64,000 nucleotides of DNA from JBIQKZ01 sp044464765 (GCA_044464765.1 JBIQKZ010000006.1:123028-187027), one strand, 5' to 3'. Counted from the stretch's first letter, positions 44,431-53,756 are shown. The notes: generated from the letters alone by a model not told the origin. Translations and numbers: made by a program.

Positions 44431-44500
44431 ACAGCCCCGAGCGTTAGCCCCTCGAACTATTCGAAAGCAGGCTACCCCGGAAGGAAGGTGCATTCTAACT
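44431..44500 (-). ncRNA. candidate manganese (yybP-ykoY type) riboswitch or structured leader of mntP
   Basis: The minus strand has a leader with GGGGTAGCCTGC, a short hairpin (CGAATAGTTCG) and CTAACGCTCGGGG ending about 8 bases before ATG. This resembles the core loops of yybP-ykoY elements (GGGGAGUAGC and a partner like ACAUACUCG), but the usual GAG-UA step is altered and no P1 stem is obvious. Family context (mntP genes often carry this riboswitch) supports it; sequence support is partial. Confidence 0.4.
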
Positions 44501-44602
44501 GCTATTGCGGATTCATGCTGTCGTGTCCGGCCTTTCGATTCTTGCTATGATCCGGCGGGCGCGGGGCTGCCTAGAACCGCATAAGACATCAAAGGACCTT
44601 CA

Positions 44603-46675
44603 ATGCAACGGAGCACCGCCATTCTGGCAAAGCTGGCCGCCTGCTTTTTCCTGTTTTACGGTTTATCGGGTTGCCACGACGGTGCAACACCGCCAGAACC
44701 GACAGCGTACTACGAATTTTCCCTGGAAAACGACACGCTTGAAATGACAGATGGCGTGCGCCTGGCGGTGACCTACTACCGCCCCATTGCCAAAACGCCT
44801 GGTGAAACATTCCCCGTCATCATGGAAAAAGTACCCTATCGCAAGGATGATTTTTTTGCGCTGGGCGATTACGAATACGGTTCCTATTTTGCCAAACGCG
44901 GCTACGTGGTCGCCCGGGTCGATGTGCGCGGCACCGGAGGCAGCGGGGGCGCCATCCCGGAAAGCGAGTATTCCGAAGCCGAGATTTCTGACGCGGTAGA
45001 ACTCGTTGCACAACTCGCCGATCAGAGCTGGTCCAATGGCAATGTCGGCATGTATGGCATTTCATGGAGCGCCTTCAATTCGCTGATGACGGCCCACAGA
45101 AAGCCGCCCGCCCTCAAGGCCATTATTGCAGCTCACGGGTCGACAGACCTGTTCTACAACGACGTTCATTACATTGACGGCGCCTTGCACATCGACTCCT
45201 ATGCGCATCAAATCGATACTGATAACTCAATGCCGCAAAGCCCCGAGTACCGTATCGACGAAGAATATTTCCAGAACCGCTTCGACAGGGAGCCCTGGAT
45301 ATTCACTTGGTTGCGCCAGCAGCAAGATAGCGACTTTTGGCGCAAGGAATCGCTCAAGTTCAAAGCGCCGCTGGAAGTGCCGGCCTATCTGATTGGCGGA
45401 TTGCTGGACGGCTACCGCGATTTCGTCGTGGAAGTCAGTGAAACCTCGAAGGCCCCGACCATTGCGGAAATCGGGCCCTGGAATCACGCATGGCCTGAGT
45501 ACGGGGAGCCTGGCCCCAATTATGAATGGCGGCAGAAGGCGTTGCGCTGGTGGGATTACTGGCTCAAAGGTATCGACAATGGGATTCTGGACGAACCCCG
45601 GCGTATGGCATTCATGCGCACGGGTCATGCGCCTGCCACCAACCTGAAGGTCATTCCGGGTTATTGGCGCTGCGATGCGCAATGGCCGGTGGACGGCGGC
45701 ACCACCCGGCGCCTGTACCCGCAAGCGAAACAACAACTGGGTGATACGCCTGCTGCGCAAAACAGTGCCGCGGTTCTGCCCTACCGCGCCGGTGCCGGAA
45801 TGGCCGCCGGCGGATGGTGGGGCGAACAAACAGGCGACATGGCCGCCGATGACGCCCACAGCCTGGTCTATGACTCCGCTCCGTTAACCGAAGCCCTGGA
45901 AATCATGGGCATGCCGCAAGTGCGCTTGCGGGTAGCCGCAGACGCCCCGTTCTATCAATGGACAGTTCGCCTGGAAGACGTGGCTCCGGATGGCCAGGTG
46001 TCTTTGATCAGTGGTGCGGCCATCAACCCTTCCCAACGCTCTTCGCGATTAAACCCGGAAGCGTTGATACCCGGCGAACCGACGACGCTTTCCGCAGCGA
46101 TTCACTTCACCACCTGGCGTTTCAAACCCGGCCATCGCATCCGTCTGGCGGTCTCCAACGCACAGTTTCCCATGATCTGGCCCAGCCCCACGCCGGGGTC
46201 CACGACTCTTTTTCCGGGGGCCACTACATGGCTTGAATTGCCGGTTGTCCCCACGAGAAACGAAACCAGCCAACACTGCGTCCTGCCTCCGCCTAACCTG
46301 AATGACCACGCCCCATTTGGCAAAGAGCTGTCAAGCAACGGCCCGGTTTTCAAAAGCGTTCGCAATGAGCAAACGGGTGACTCCACATTCACCACCGCCA
46401 GCGACATCACCTGGACGCTTCACAACAACAACTACTATTCCACAGAGCTTTACCGATGGGATGTTAATGACGCCACGCCGGCCAACGCCCGCTTCCGGGG
46501 CGAACGCAGAAACGTGTTCACCATCGCCGGTACAGAGATAGACCTCTCAACACTCGCTCAGATCGAATCGGATGCCAGCTATTTCCACATCACATTCACC
46601 AAAACACTGCGGAAAAATGGCAGCCTGGTCCGGGAAAGGATGTGGAGGGATCGCGTGCCGCGAAGATATCAGTAG
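44603..46675 (+). CDS. CocE/NonD-family serine hydrolase lipoprotein
   Basis: The 690-residue protein has a lipoprotein signal (FFLFYGLSGC) and an alpha/beta-hydrolase domain with the oxyanion region MEKVPYRKDDF, DVRGTGGSGG and the nucleophile elbow YGISWSAFNSL (about residue 150). WNHAWPEYGE is a candidate catalytic His region, and an X-Pro dipeptidyl-peptidase C-terminal jelly-roll (about 440-690) completes it. CocE relatives hydrolyse esters or acyl-dipeptides; the substrate is unknown. It is transcribed away from mntP. Confidence 0.85.
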   Translation: MQRSTAILAKLAACFFLFYGLSGCHDGATPPEPTAYYEFSLENDTLEMTDGVRLAVTYYRPIAKTPGETFPVIMEKVPYRKDDFFALGDYEYGSYFAKRGYVVARVDVRGTGGSGGAIPESEYSEAEISDAVELVAQLADQSWSNGNVGMYGISWSAFNSLMTAHRKPPALKAIIAAHGSTDLFYNDVHYIDGALHIDSYAHQIDTDNSMPQSPEYRIDEEYFQNRFDREPWIFTWLRQQQDSDFWRKESLKFKAPLEVPAYLIGGLLDGYRDFVVEVSETSKAPTIAEIGPWNHAWPEYGEPGPNYEWRQKALRWWDYWLKGIDNGILDEPRRMAFMRTGHAPATNLKVIPGYWRCDAQWPVDGGTTRRLYPQAKQQLGDTPAAQNSAAVLPYRAGAGMAAGGWWGEQTGDMAADDAHSLVYDSAPLTEALEIMGMPQVRLRVAADAPFYQWTVRLEDVAPDGQVSLISGAAINPSQRSSRLNPEALIPGEPTTLSAAIHFTTWRFKPGHRIRLAVSNAQFPMIWPSPTPGSTTLFPGATTWLELPVVPTRNETSQHCVLPPPNLNDHAPFGKELSSNGPVFKSVRNEQTGDSTFTTASDITWTLHNNNYYSTELYRWDVNDATPANARFRGERRNVFTIAGTEIDLSTLAQIESDASYFHITFTKTLRKNGSLVRERMWRDRVPRRYQ

Positions 46676-46993
46676 CAACCGCATCGTTTATAAGCAGGTC
46701 AACTGGGTGAATTGTTTCATGCGCTTCTGGAGTCGATGGCTTATTGCTCCGTGTGGACGCGCAGTATGTTGCAATACATTTCCAATATTTCACCCGTTGC
46801 ACCTTTCCCCCATCCGGCGCCGTGTGTCTTTTTTACTTATTCAACCCCTTCAAGAAACATTTAGAAACTTTGCTGCCTAGCGTGAAGCTACCTGCACTGG
46901 CAAAATTCACCTACGCAATGAACGGAGAAGCATTATCGTAGTTAGCGGTATTAATTTAGTTACCCACCTTCAAAACCCGAAAAAGGATAGATC
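46676..46993. other. 318-bp intergenic region, relatively A-T rich
   Basis: No supported gene. A 65-codon frame at 46744-46941 lacks a ribosome site and any recognisable pattern. No terminator is clear after the CocE gene. Confidence 0.5.
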
Positions 46994-47218
46994 ATGGGAA
47001 CCCTAATGAAAGATGTACCCGCCACCCGTTATAGCCTGCTCAACCGCACAACCCCAGAGCTGCGTAAAGCTGAATTGATACGCAACTTCCAGGAAGACGT
47101 CAGGCGCCCTACTCGGCCAATGCACCCTGGGCCATCATCCCTGACTATCGGTTCACGCCAGTACCGAAGCACGGAAGAAGAACTGCATGCTTATGTGAAA
47201 AGCGCGTACCGTCGTTAG
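46994..47218 (+). CDS. small basic hypothetical protein, 74 residues
   Basis: Not recognised. MGTLMKDVPATRYSLLNRTT starts a basic, Arg/Pro-rich soluble protein with no membrane helix. An AAGGAT site lies 6 bases before ATG. It is isolated between two non-coding stretches, so expression is uncertain. Confidence 0.5.
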   Translation: MGTLMKDVPATRYSLLNRTTPELRKAELIRNFQEDVRRPTRPMHPGPSSLTIGSRQYRSTEEELHAYVKSAYRR

Positions 47219-47429
47219 CGCTTTGCGCGAAGTGCAAGAACGTCAACCCACCCCTGAATCGCACCCCACAAGTTGAAGAAATCGATCTTTGGAGTGTTTT
47301 TTCAACCGTATCCGCGCGCTATGCCATCTGCGCCGACCTCGGATCTCATCGAGGACCTACATTACTCAATCATGTTCTACGGGGGCCGGTTATTAAGCCA
47401 ATCAAAAACTCGCATGCTATCGTGACCGG

Positions 47430-47564
47430 ATGAAATCTGGATCGACAATAGCCATTGGAGTAGCCGTAGGCGTTGCCATTGGGGCGGCTATGGATAATAT
47501 TGCGAGTGGGATCGGTATTGGTATAGCCATCGCAATTGCCTTATCACTCGCGATGCGCAAATAA
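47430..47564 (+). CDS. 44-residue glycine-zipper membrane protein
   Basis: MKSGSTIAIGVAVGVAIGAA and a second arm MDNIASGIGIGIAIAIALSL form two hydrophobic glycine-zipper segments (GxxxG-like spacing) with a short DN turn and a basic end (AMRK). Similar short glycine-zipper proteins of unknown role occur in many bacteria. It is followed after 5 bp by a bidirectional-looking hairpin. No clear Shine-Dalgarno is present apart from GACCGG. Confidence 0.5.
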   Translation: MKSGSTIAIGVAVGVAIGAAMDNIASGIGIGIAIAIALSLAMRK

Positions 47565-47569
47565 GAAAA

Positions 47570-47591
47570 AAGCCGCTTAAGAAGCGGCTTT
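47570..47591 (-). terminator. intrinsic terminator after tRNA-Lys
   Basis: AAGCCGCTT and AAGCGGCTT form a perfect 9-bp stem with a 3-nt loop. On the minus strand it ends in six T, so it should end the purB/tRNA-Lys transcript. On the plus strand it also follows the glycine-zipper gene closely. Confidence 0.75.
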
Positions 47592-47617
47592 AACTTACTG
47601 ATAACATTAGGTTTTTT

Positions 47618-47693
47618 TGGTGGGGCCTGTGGGACTCGAACCCACGACCAAAAGATTAAGAGTCTTCTGCTCTACCAACTGAGCTAAAGCCCC
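47618..47693 (-). tRNA. tRNA-Lys (anticodon CUU), CCA encoded
   Basis: The minus strand gives a 76-nt cloverleaf: GGGGCTT acceptor, D-arm AGCTCAGTTGGTAGAGC, anticodon loop CTCTTAA (CUU), T-arm GGGTTCGAGTCCC, and a genomic CCA end. The anticodon stem includes one G-U pair. It lies 62 bp after purB in the same orientation. Confidence 0.95.
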
Positions 47694-47755
47694 AAAAACC
47701 AAGCTGTGTATTTTAGCATCTTTTTTATCTTGCGATAGGCAGCCGTGCCGCTAAG

Positions 47756-49132
47756 TTACACTTGGCGCGCCAATTGGGCGGCAAGGCCCACATAGCTGCG
47801 CGGCGTCATTGCCTGCAAGCGCGCCTTGGGTTCGGCGGGCAGGTCGAGCCCGGCAATGAATTCCGCCAAAGCTTCTTCGGTAATGCCCTTGCCTCGCGTC
47901 AGTGCTTTCAATTGTTCGTAAGGCTGCGGTAAGCCATAGCGACGCATGACGGTTTGCACCGGCTCTGCCAACACTTCCCAACAAGCGTCAATATCGGCGT
48001 CGACAGCAGCTGCGTTCAACTCGAGTTTGTCCAGTCCGCGGCCGCAGGAATCCCAGGCGACAACGCAGTAGCCAAATGCGACGCCCAGGTTACGCAACAC
48101 GGTGGAGTCGGTAAGATCGCGCTGCATGCGTGATACAGGCAGCTTCTCGGACAAATGACGCAACATGGCGTTGGCCAGCCCGATATTGCCTTCGGAATTC
48201 TCGAAGTCGATCGGATTGACCTTATGCGGCATGGTGGATGACCCCACCTCGCCTTCCTTGAGCCGTTGCTTGAAATACCCCAGGGAAATATAGGTCCAGA
48301 TATCGCGGTTCAAATCCAGCAAAATGGTATTGGCCCGGGCCACGGCATCGAACAAAGCTGCCATCCAGTCGTGAGGTTCTATCTGGATGGTATGGGCATT
48401 TTGTTCCAACCCAAGCGAGTCCAGCACGCTCTTGCTGAACGCCGGCCAATCGATTTCCGGATAAGCGGACATGTGCGCGTTGTAATTGCCCGTTGCGCCA
48501 TTGAGCTTGGCCAGCGGCTGTACGGCGCGGATGGCGGCGATTGCCCGACCGAGCCGGGCCGCAACGTTGGCGAACTCTTTGCCCAGGGTGGTGGGGCTGG
48601 CAGGTTGGCCGTGAGTGCGCGACAGCATGGGTTGATCGGCATACTGATGAGCAAGCGTGCGGATGCGTTCGGAAAGAGCGTTCAATTGCGGCAGCAGCAC
48701 AGTGTCGCGCGCGCGCGACAACATCAACGCATGAGAGGTGTTGTTGATGTCTTCGGATGTGCAGGCGAAGTGGATGAATTCAGCCGCCTTGGCCAATTGG
48801 GGATCGCCGGCCACTTGCTCTTTAAGCCAATATTCCACGGCCTTCACGTCGTGATTAGTGGTTTTTTCTATTTCCTTGATGCGTGCCGCGTCGGCCTCTG
48901 AAAACTGTTCGACCAGTCTATTCAAGACAGCTTTGGAGGCGTCTGAAAACGCCGGCAACTCGGGCAATCCCGCCTGTGCCAGGCTCAACAGCCAGGCGAT
49001 CTCGACCTCGACCCGATGCGCCATGAAACCGGCTTCAGACAAGGCCCCCCGCAACGGGTTGACTTTGGCGCCATAACGACCGTCGAGCGGTGACACGGCG
49101 TTCAGGGAGGTAAGTTGCTGGGCTATCTGCAT
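47756..49132 (-). CDS. purB: adenylosuccinate lyase
   Basis: Cleaves SAICAR and adenylosuccinate in purine synthesis. The 458-residue protein begins MQIAQQLTSLNAVSPLDGRYG, with the fumarase-superfamily signature EVGSSTMPHKVNPIDFEN (catalytic Ser loop), the EKTTNHDVKAVEYWL block and FIHFACTSEDINNTSHAL. ATG 49132 fits the family start; 14 upstream residues are rejected. It is divergent from the GST gene. Confidence 0.96.
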   Translation of the reverse strand: MQIAQQLTSLNAVSPLDGRYGAKVNPLRGALSEAGFMAHRVEVEIAWLLSLAQAGLPELPAFSDASKAVLNRLVEQFSEADAARIKEIEKTTNHDVKAVEYWLKEQVAGDPQLAKAAEFIHFACTSEDINNTSHALMLSRARDTVLLPQLNALSERIRTLAHQYADQPMLSRTHGQPASPTTLGKEFANVAARLGRAIAAIRAVQPLAKLNGATGNYNAHMSAYPEIDWPAFSKSVLDSLGLEQNAHTIQIEPHDWMAALFDAVARANTILLDLNRDIWTYISLGYFKQRLKEGEVGSSTMPHKVNPIDFENSEGNIGLANAMLRHLSEKLPVSRMQRDLTDSTVLRNLGVAFGYCVVAWDSCGRGLDKLELNAAAVDADIDACWEVLAEPVQTVMRRYGLPQPYEQLKALTRGKGITEEALAEFIAGLDLPAEPKARLQAMTPRSYVGLAAQLARQV

Positions 49133-49272
49133 TGCGGCTCGCGAAACGTAAAAAATAAGGGAGCATTTTACCATTGGCAGGCGTATGGCCTCGTTTTCCG
49201 CGGTTTCGCCGCCACAGCTAGAAAACGGTATCCCTGCTATACTTTTTGAGCCTGCAACTTCCCGACTTTGCC

Positions 49273-49938
49273 ATGAAACTCATTGGTTCGTTGACTAGCC
49301 CTTACGTTCGCAAAGTCCGCGTCGTAATGGCAGAAAAAAAGCTCGAATACGAGCTGGTGCTTGATGACGTATGGTCGGCAACCACCCAGGTTCCTCAATA
49401 CAATCCGCTGGGAAAGGTACCGTGCCTGGTCATGGACGACGGCGGAAGCCTGTTCGACTCGCGTGTCATCGTCGAGTACCTGGATACCTTGTCGCCCGTC
49501 GGTCGCCTGATCCCTCAGGCCAGCCGGGATCGTACCGCCACCCGCTGCTGGGAAGCGATCGCCGACGGCGTGCTGGACGCAGCCGTCGCCATCAATATTG
49601 AAAACACCAAGCGTCCACCCGAACTGCGCAGCACCGACTGGACACAACGCCAGTACGACAAGATCAGCGCGGCGCTGGATTTCATGAATCAAGGGTTGGA
49701 TCCGCAACATTTCTGTATGGGCGTCAACTTCAGCCTGGCCGACGTCGCTGTCGGTTGCGCCCTGGGCTATCTAGACCTGCGCTTCGACCATTTGCAATGG
49801 CGCAGAAAATACGGAAACTTGGCGCTGCTCGACGAAAAGCTGCAAGCGCGACCCTCGTTCAGCACCAGTGCGCCGCCGCGCAATCAAACGGCGCCCGCGC
49901 AACCTGATGCGGTGCTCAACACCCAGGCCGTTCCTTAA
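49273..49938 (+). CDS. glutathione S-transferase family protein
   Basis: The 222-residue protein has a thioredoxin-fold N-terminal domain (MKLIGSLTSPYVRKVRVVMAEKK with SPYVRK as the glutathione site, NPLGKVPCLVMDDG, LFDSRVIVEYLD) and a helical C-terminal domain (FSLADVAVGCALGYLDLR). Substrate unknown; a stress or stringent-type relative is possible. The last about 25 residues are low complexity. Convergent with mnmA. Confidence 0.9.
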   Translation: MKLIGSLTSPYVRKVRVVMAEKKLEYELVLDDVWSATTQVPQYNPLGKVPCLVMDDGGSLFDSRVIVEYLDTLSPVGRLIPQASRDRTATRCWEAIADGVLDAAVAINIENTKRPPELRSTDWTQRQYDKISAALDFMNQGLDPQHFCMGVNFSLADVAVGCALGYLDLRFDHLQWRRKYGNLALLDEKLQARPSFSTSAPPRNQTAPAQPDAVLNTQAVP

Positions 49939-49970
49939 ACGACCCTTAAGCGCCCCTTAAACGACGCCTG

Positions 49971-51086
49971 TTAAACGATTATTCCGCCGCCCAGGCAAAC
50001 GTCGCCGTCGTATACAACAGCCGACTGGCCCGGCGTAACCGCCCATTGCGGCATATCGAACTGCAATCCAAACGTCCCGCTCTGCGGCTCGACCAGCGTG
50101 CACGACGCATCGGATTGCCGATAGCGGGTCTTGGCCGCATACCTGCCAGGCACAGGCGCTTGCCCGGCAACCCAACTAGCGTCCTGCGCATTCAGCGCGT
50201 TGCCCAGCAGCCAAGGGTGGTCATGGCCCTGCACCACATACAGGGTGTTGTTTTCCAGATCCTTGCGCGCGGTGTACCAGGCGTCGGCCGTGCCGTCATC
50301 GCGTTGCCGCCCCTTCACGCCCCCTATGCCAAGCCCCTTACGCTGACCCAAGGTATAGAAGGCCAAGCCGTGATGCCGGCCCACCACCACCCCTTCGGGC
50401 GTCTTGATCGGCCCCGGCTGGGTCGGCAAATAGCGATTCAGGAACTCCCTGAAGGGTCTTTCCCCGATAAAGCAAATGCCCGTAGAATCCTTCTTGGCGG
50501 CATTGGGCAGGCCGAGTTCCTGCGCAATTTCCCTCACCCTGGTTTTGGGAATTTCGCCCAAGGGAAAAAGGGTGCGCGCCAATTGGTCTTGGTTCAGCCG
50601 GTGCAGAAAATAGCTTTGATCTTTCGTGCGATCCAGCGCCTTGAGCAGCTCGAAGCGCCGGCCTTGGGACGTTTCAATCGACCGCACACGCGCATAGTGC
50701 CCAGTGGCGATATGTTCGGCGCCCAGCGACATGGCGTGATCGAGAAACGCCTTGAACTTGATCTCGGCGTTGCACAGGACATCGGGGTTGGGCGTGCGGC
50801 CCGCAGAATACTCGCGCAGGAAATCCGCGAAGACACGATCTTTGTATTCGGCGGCGAAGTTCACGGCTTCGATGTCGATGCCAATCAGGTCGGCAACGCT
50901 GGCCGCGTCCAGCCAATCCTGGCGGGTGGAACAGTATTCCGAGTCGTCGTCATCTTCCCAGTTCTTCATGAACAGGCCTACAACGTCGTAGCCTTGCTGC
51001 TTAAGAAGCCAGGCGGTTACCGAGGAATCGACGCCCCCCGACATGCCTACGACCACGCGTCCCTTCGATGCGTTCTGTTGAGTCAT
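49971..51086 (-). CDS. mnmA: tRNA-specific 2-thiouridylase MnmA
   Basis: Thiolates U34 of tRNA-Lys, Glu and Gln at C2. The 371-residue protein has the PP-loop GMSGGVDSSVTAWLL, the catalytic cysteines in DVLCNAEIKF and GICFIGERPF, and ATGHYARV. ATG 51086 is used. It lies 10 bp after the GlcD-like gene, in the aro-glcD-mnmA direction. Confidence 0.95.
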   Translation of the reverse strand: MTQQNASKGRVVVGMSGGVDSSVTAWLLKQQGYDVVGLFMKNWEDDDDSEYCSTRQDWLDAASVADLIGIDIEAVNFAAEYKDRVFADFLREYSAGRTPNPDVLCNAEIKFKAFLDHAMSLGAEHIATGHYARVRSIETSQGRRFELLKALDRTKDQSYFLHRLNQDQLARTLFPLGEIPKTRVREIAQELGLPNAAKKDSTGICFIGERPFREFLNRYLPTQPGPIKTPEGVVVGRHHGLAFYTLGQRKGLGIGGVKGRQRDDGTADAWYTARKDLENNTLYVVQGHDHPWLLGNALNAQDASWVAGQAPVPGRYAAKTRYRQSDASCTLVEPQSGTFGLQFDMPQWAVTPGQSAVVYDGDVCLGGGIIV

Positions 51087-51096
51087 TGAAATCAAG

Positions 51097-52581
51097 TTAC
51101 CCACCCACCGGCCTTGGGGCGCCTTGCGCGATCTGTGGCGGGGGAATCATTTTGCCCGGATTGAGAATATTATGGGGATCGAAGGCTTGCTTGAGGCTGC
51201 GCATCAGATCAAGGCCATCGGCGCCGTGCTCGGCAAGCATGAACTCCATTTTGTGCAGGCCAATGCCATGCTCGCCGGTGCAGGTTCCGCCCATGGCCAG
51301 GGCGCGCTCAACCAACCGGCGATTGAGGGCCTGGGACTCGTCCCAGTCGGACTGGCTGTCCGGGTCAAGCAGCATCATGACGTGGAAATTGCCGTCGCCC
51401 ACATGCCCGAGGATGGTGTACGGGAAAGAAGCACGACCCAGCTCGGCGGCGGTTTCGCCCACACATTCGGCGAGCCGGGAAATCGGCACACAAACATCGG
51501 TGGTGCTGGCCCTGCACCCCGGACGCAACTGCAACCCCGCAAAATAAGCGTGATGGCGCGCCGTCCATAAGCGCGAACGGTCCTCGGGCTGCTCGGCCCA
51601 ATCGAAATCCATCCCCCCGTGCTCTGACGTAATCGCCTGCACCACTTGAGCCTGCTCCTTCACCCCTTGGGGGCTGCCGTGAAATTCAAACAGCAGCAAG
51701 GAGGATTCGATCAGGTTCAGTTTGCTGTAGGCATTGGTGGCCTTGACGGCCGCCTCGTCCATGAACTCGACACGAGCGACAGGCACCCCCATCTGGATGA
51801 TGTCGATCACGCTTTTGACGGCATCGTCGAGGGAGGGGAAATTGCAGATGGCCGCCGACACCGCTTCGGGCTGCGGATACAGTCGTACGCAGACCTCGGC
51901 AATAATACCCAGGGTTCCCTCGCTGCCCACGAAAATGCGGGTCAGGTCGTAGCCGGCGGACGACTTGCGCGCACGTGTGCCGGTTTCAATAATGCGCCCA
52001 TCGGCCGTTACAACCTTCAGCATAAGCACGTTGTCGCGCATCGTGCCATAGCGCACGGCATTGGTGCCCGAGGCCCGTGTGGACGCCATGCCGCCCAGGG
52101 AAGCATCCGCACCGGGATCAATGGGAAAGAACAAGCCAGTGGAACGCAGCTCGTTGTTGAGTTGTGTACGGGTGACGCCGGCTTGCACTGTGGCTGTCAG
52201 GTCTTCTGAGTTGATGGCAATGACCTGATTCATACCGGATAAATCCAGGCTGACCCCGCCGTGCAATGCTAGGATATGCCCCTCCAGCGACGAACCCGCG
52301 CCATAAGGTATCAACGGAACGCGATGATCATGGCAATGGCGGGCCAGCCAGGCGATCTCTTGAATATCGAGCGCCTGGACAACGGCATCGGGCAGCATGG
52401 GCGGATAGGGAGATTCATCCCGGCCGTGATGCTCGCGCACGACTTGGGCGGTGGAGAACCGCGCGCCAAAACGCTGCTCCAGGTCGGCCAGAAAGCCAGC
52501 CGGGATCACACACCGCTTGGTCTGTGGCTGCAAAGCATCAGTGATCAAGTCGTTCGCTCCTGCAAGAACAAGGCTCGGCAC
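51097..52581 (-). CDS. FAD-binding oxidase, GlcD / D-lactate dehydrogenase type
   Basis: Flavoenzyme of the glycolate oxidase GlcD / D-lactate dehydrogenase (cytochrome) family. The 494-residue protein has the PCMH FAD domain (VPLIPYGAGSSLEGHILAL, GADASLGGMASTRASGTNAVRYG, SSAGYDLTRIFVGSEGTLGIIAE) and a C-terminal domain with TILGHVGDGNFHVMML and TCTGEHGIGLHKMEF, where the paired histidines bind metal or substrate. There are no glcE or glcF genes nearby, so the single-subunit D-lactate type is more likely. Confidence 0.88.
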   Translation of the reverse strand: MPSLVLAGANDLITDALQPQTKRCVIPAGFLADLEQRFGARFSTAQVVREHHGRDESPYPPMLPDAVVQALDIQEIAWLARHCHDHRVPLIPYGAGSSLEGHILALHGGVSLDLSGMNQVIAINSEDLTATVQAGVTRTQLNNELRSTGLFFPIDPGADASLGGMASTRASGTNAVRYGTMRDNVLMLKVVTADGRIIETGTRARKSSAGYDLTRIFVGSEGTLGIIAEVCVRLYPQPEAVSAAICNFPSLDDAVKSVIDIIQMGVPVARVEFMDEAAVKATNAYSKLNLIESSLLLFEFHGSPQGVKEQAQVVQAITSEHGGMDFDWAEQPEDRSRLWTARHHAYFAGLQLRPGCRASTTDVCVPISRLAECVGETAAELGRASFPYTILGHVGDGNFHVMMLLDPDSQSDWDESQALNRRLVERALAMGGTCTGEHGIGLHKMEFMLAEHGADGLDLMRSLKQAFDPHNILNPGKMIPPPQIAQGAPRPVGG

Positions 52582-52601
52582 ACGGAGCCCCGAGACACAG
52601 T

Positions 52602-53678
52602 TTACGCCGCTGCGGAACCTGCCGTAACCTGACGCCGGGCCTTGACGGCCGTGGCCAGGCGTTCGAGCATCTGGACGGAAGTATCCCAGTCGACACAGCC
52701 ATCTGTAATGCTTTGCCCGTAAACCAGCTCTTTGCCCGGCACCAGATCCTGACGACCTCCTACCAGATGGCTTTCGATCATGACGCCGAATATCCGTTCG
52801 TCGCCGCTTTCGATCTGGCCCGCCACGTCATCGATGACCTGTGGCTGGTTGCGGTAATCCTTATTGCTGTTGGCGTGGCTGGCATCGACCATGAGCTTGG
52901 CGGCCAGCCCTGCCTTGACAAGATCCTGGCAGGCTTTTTCGACGTGCTCGGCGCTGTAGTTGGGCGCCTTGCCTCCACGCAAAATGACATGGCAATCGTC
53001 ATTGCCCGAGGTGGACACAATGGCCGAATGCCCGCCTTTTGTCACCGACAGGAAATGATGCGGCTGCGAGGCCGCCTTGATGGCGTCGACCGCAATACGG
53101 ATATTGCCGTCGGTGCCATTCTTGAAACCCACCGGGCAGGACAAGCCGGACGACAGCTCGCGATGCACCTGGCTTTCGGTGGTGCGCGCGCCAATCGCGC
53201 CCCAGGAGACCAGGTCGGCAATGTATTGCGGAGTGATCATATCCAGGAACTCGCAACCCGCAGGCAGGCCTAGTTCATTGATCTGCAACAACAGTTGGCG
53301 CGCCGTGCGCAAGCCCAGGTTGATATTGAAGCTGCCGTCAAGCGAAGGGTCGTTGATCAGCCCCTTCCAACCCACTGTGGTGCGGGGCTTTTCGAAATAA
53401 ACACGCATGATGATTTCAAGCTCGCCCGCAAAGCGATCGCGCTGCTCTTTCAAGCGGCCTGCATACTCAAGCGCCGCAGCCGTATTGTGTATGGAACACG
53501 GCCCGATAACGACGACCAGGCGGTCCTGGGCGCCATGCAGCACGTCGTGGACCGCTCGCCGGGAGTCGTAGACGGTCGCCGCGCTAGCGCGAGTAGTGGC
53601 AAATTCTCGCATGACATGCGCAGGAGGGCTCAGCTCCTTGATTTCTCGGATACGTAGATCATCAGTATTGTGTGACAC
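52602..53678 (-). CDS. aroG: 3-deoxy-7-phosphoheptulonate synthase (DAHP synthase, AroFGH type)
   Basis: First enzyme of aromatic amino acid synthesis (PEP plus erythrose 4-phosphate). The 358-residue protein has VVIGPCSIHN, MRVYFEKPRTTVGWKGLINDP, FLDMITPQYIADLVSWGAIGARTTESQ and KLMVDASHANSNKD, all type Ia hallmarks. Which amino acid inhibits it cannot be read from sequence. An upstream leader peptide with Phe and Tyr codons plus a terminator predicts attenuation by charged tRNA-Phe and tRNA-Tyr. Confidence 0.93.
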   Translation of the reverse strand: MSHNTDDLRIREIKELSPPAHVMREFATTRASAATVYDSRRAVHDVLHGAQDRLVVVIGPCSIHNTAAALEYAGRLKEQRDRFAGELEIIMRVYFEKPRTTVGWKGLINDPSLDGSFNINLGLRTARQLLLQINELGLPAGCEFLDMITPQYIADLVSWGAIGARTTESQVHRELSSGLSCPVGFKNGTDGNIRIAVDAIKAASQPHHFLSVTKGGHSAIVSTSGNDDCHVILRGGKAPNYSAEHVEKACQDLVKAGLAAKLMVDASHANSNKDYRNQPQVIDDVAGQIESGDERIFGVMIESHLVGGRQDLVPGKELVYGQSITDGCVDWDTSVQMLERLATAVKARRQVTAGSAAA

Positions 53679-53722
53679 AGGTTCTGCTCCAGGTAATTGC
53701 CATCTTGCAAACCAAACGGTAC

Positions 53723-53756
53723 AAAAAAAGCCGCCTGGCTCGAAGCTGGCGGCTTT
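53723..53756 (-). terminator. attenuator terminator upstream of the DAHP synthase gene
   Basis: On the minus strand, AAAGCCGCC and GGCGGCTTT (9 bp), with an inner GCT/AGC step, are followed by a run of seven T (the first three belong to the stem). It lies 44 bp before the aroG start codon and just after the leader peptide stop, the position of a transcription attenuator. Confidence 0.85.

Noticed and set aside
46744..46941. 65-codon frame MLRVDAQYVAIHF after the CocE gene
   Set aside because: No ribosome site, unusual composition with many Phe and Cys, and no recognised pattern. It is treated as chance in an intergenic region.
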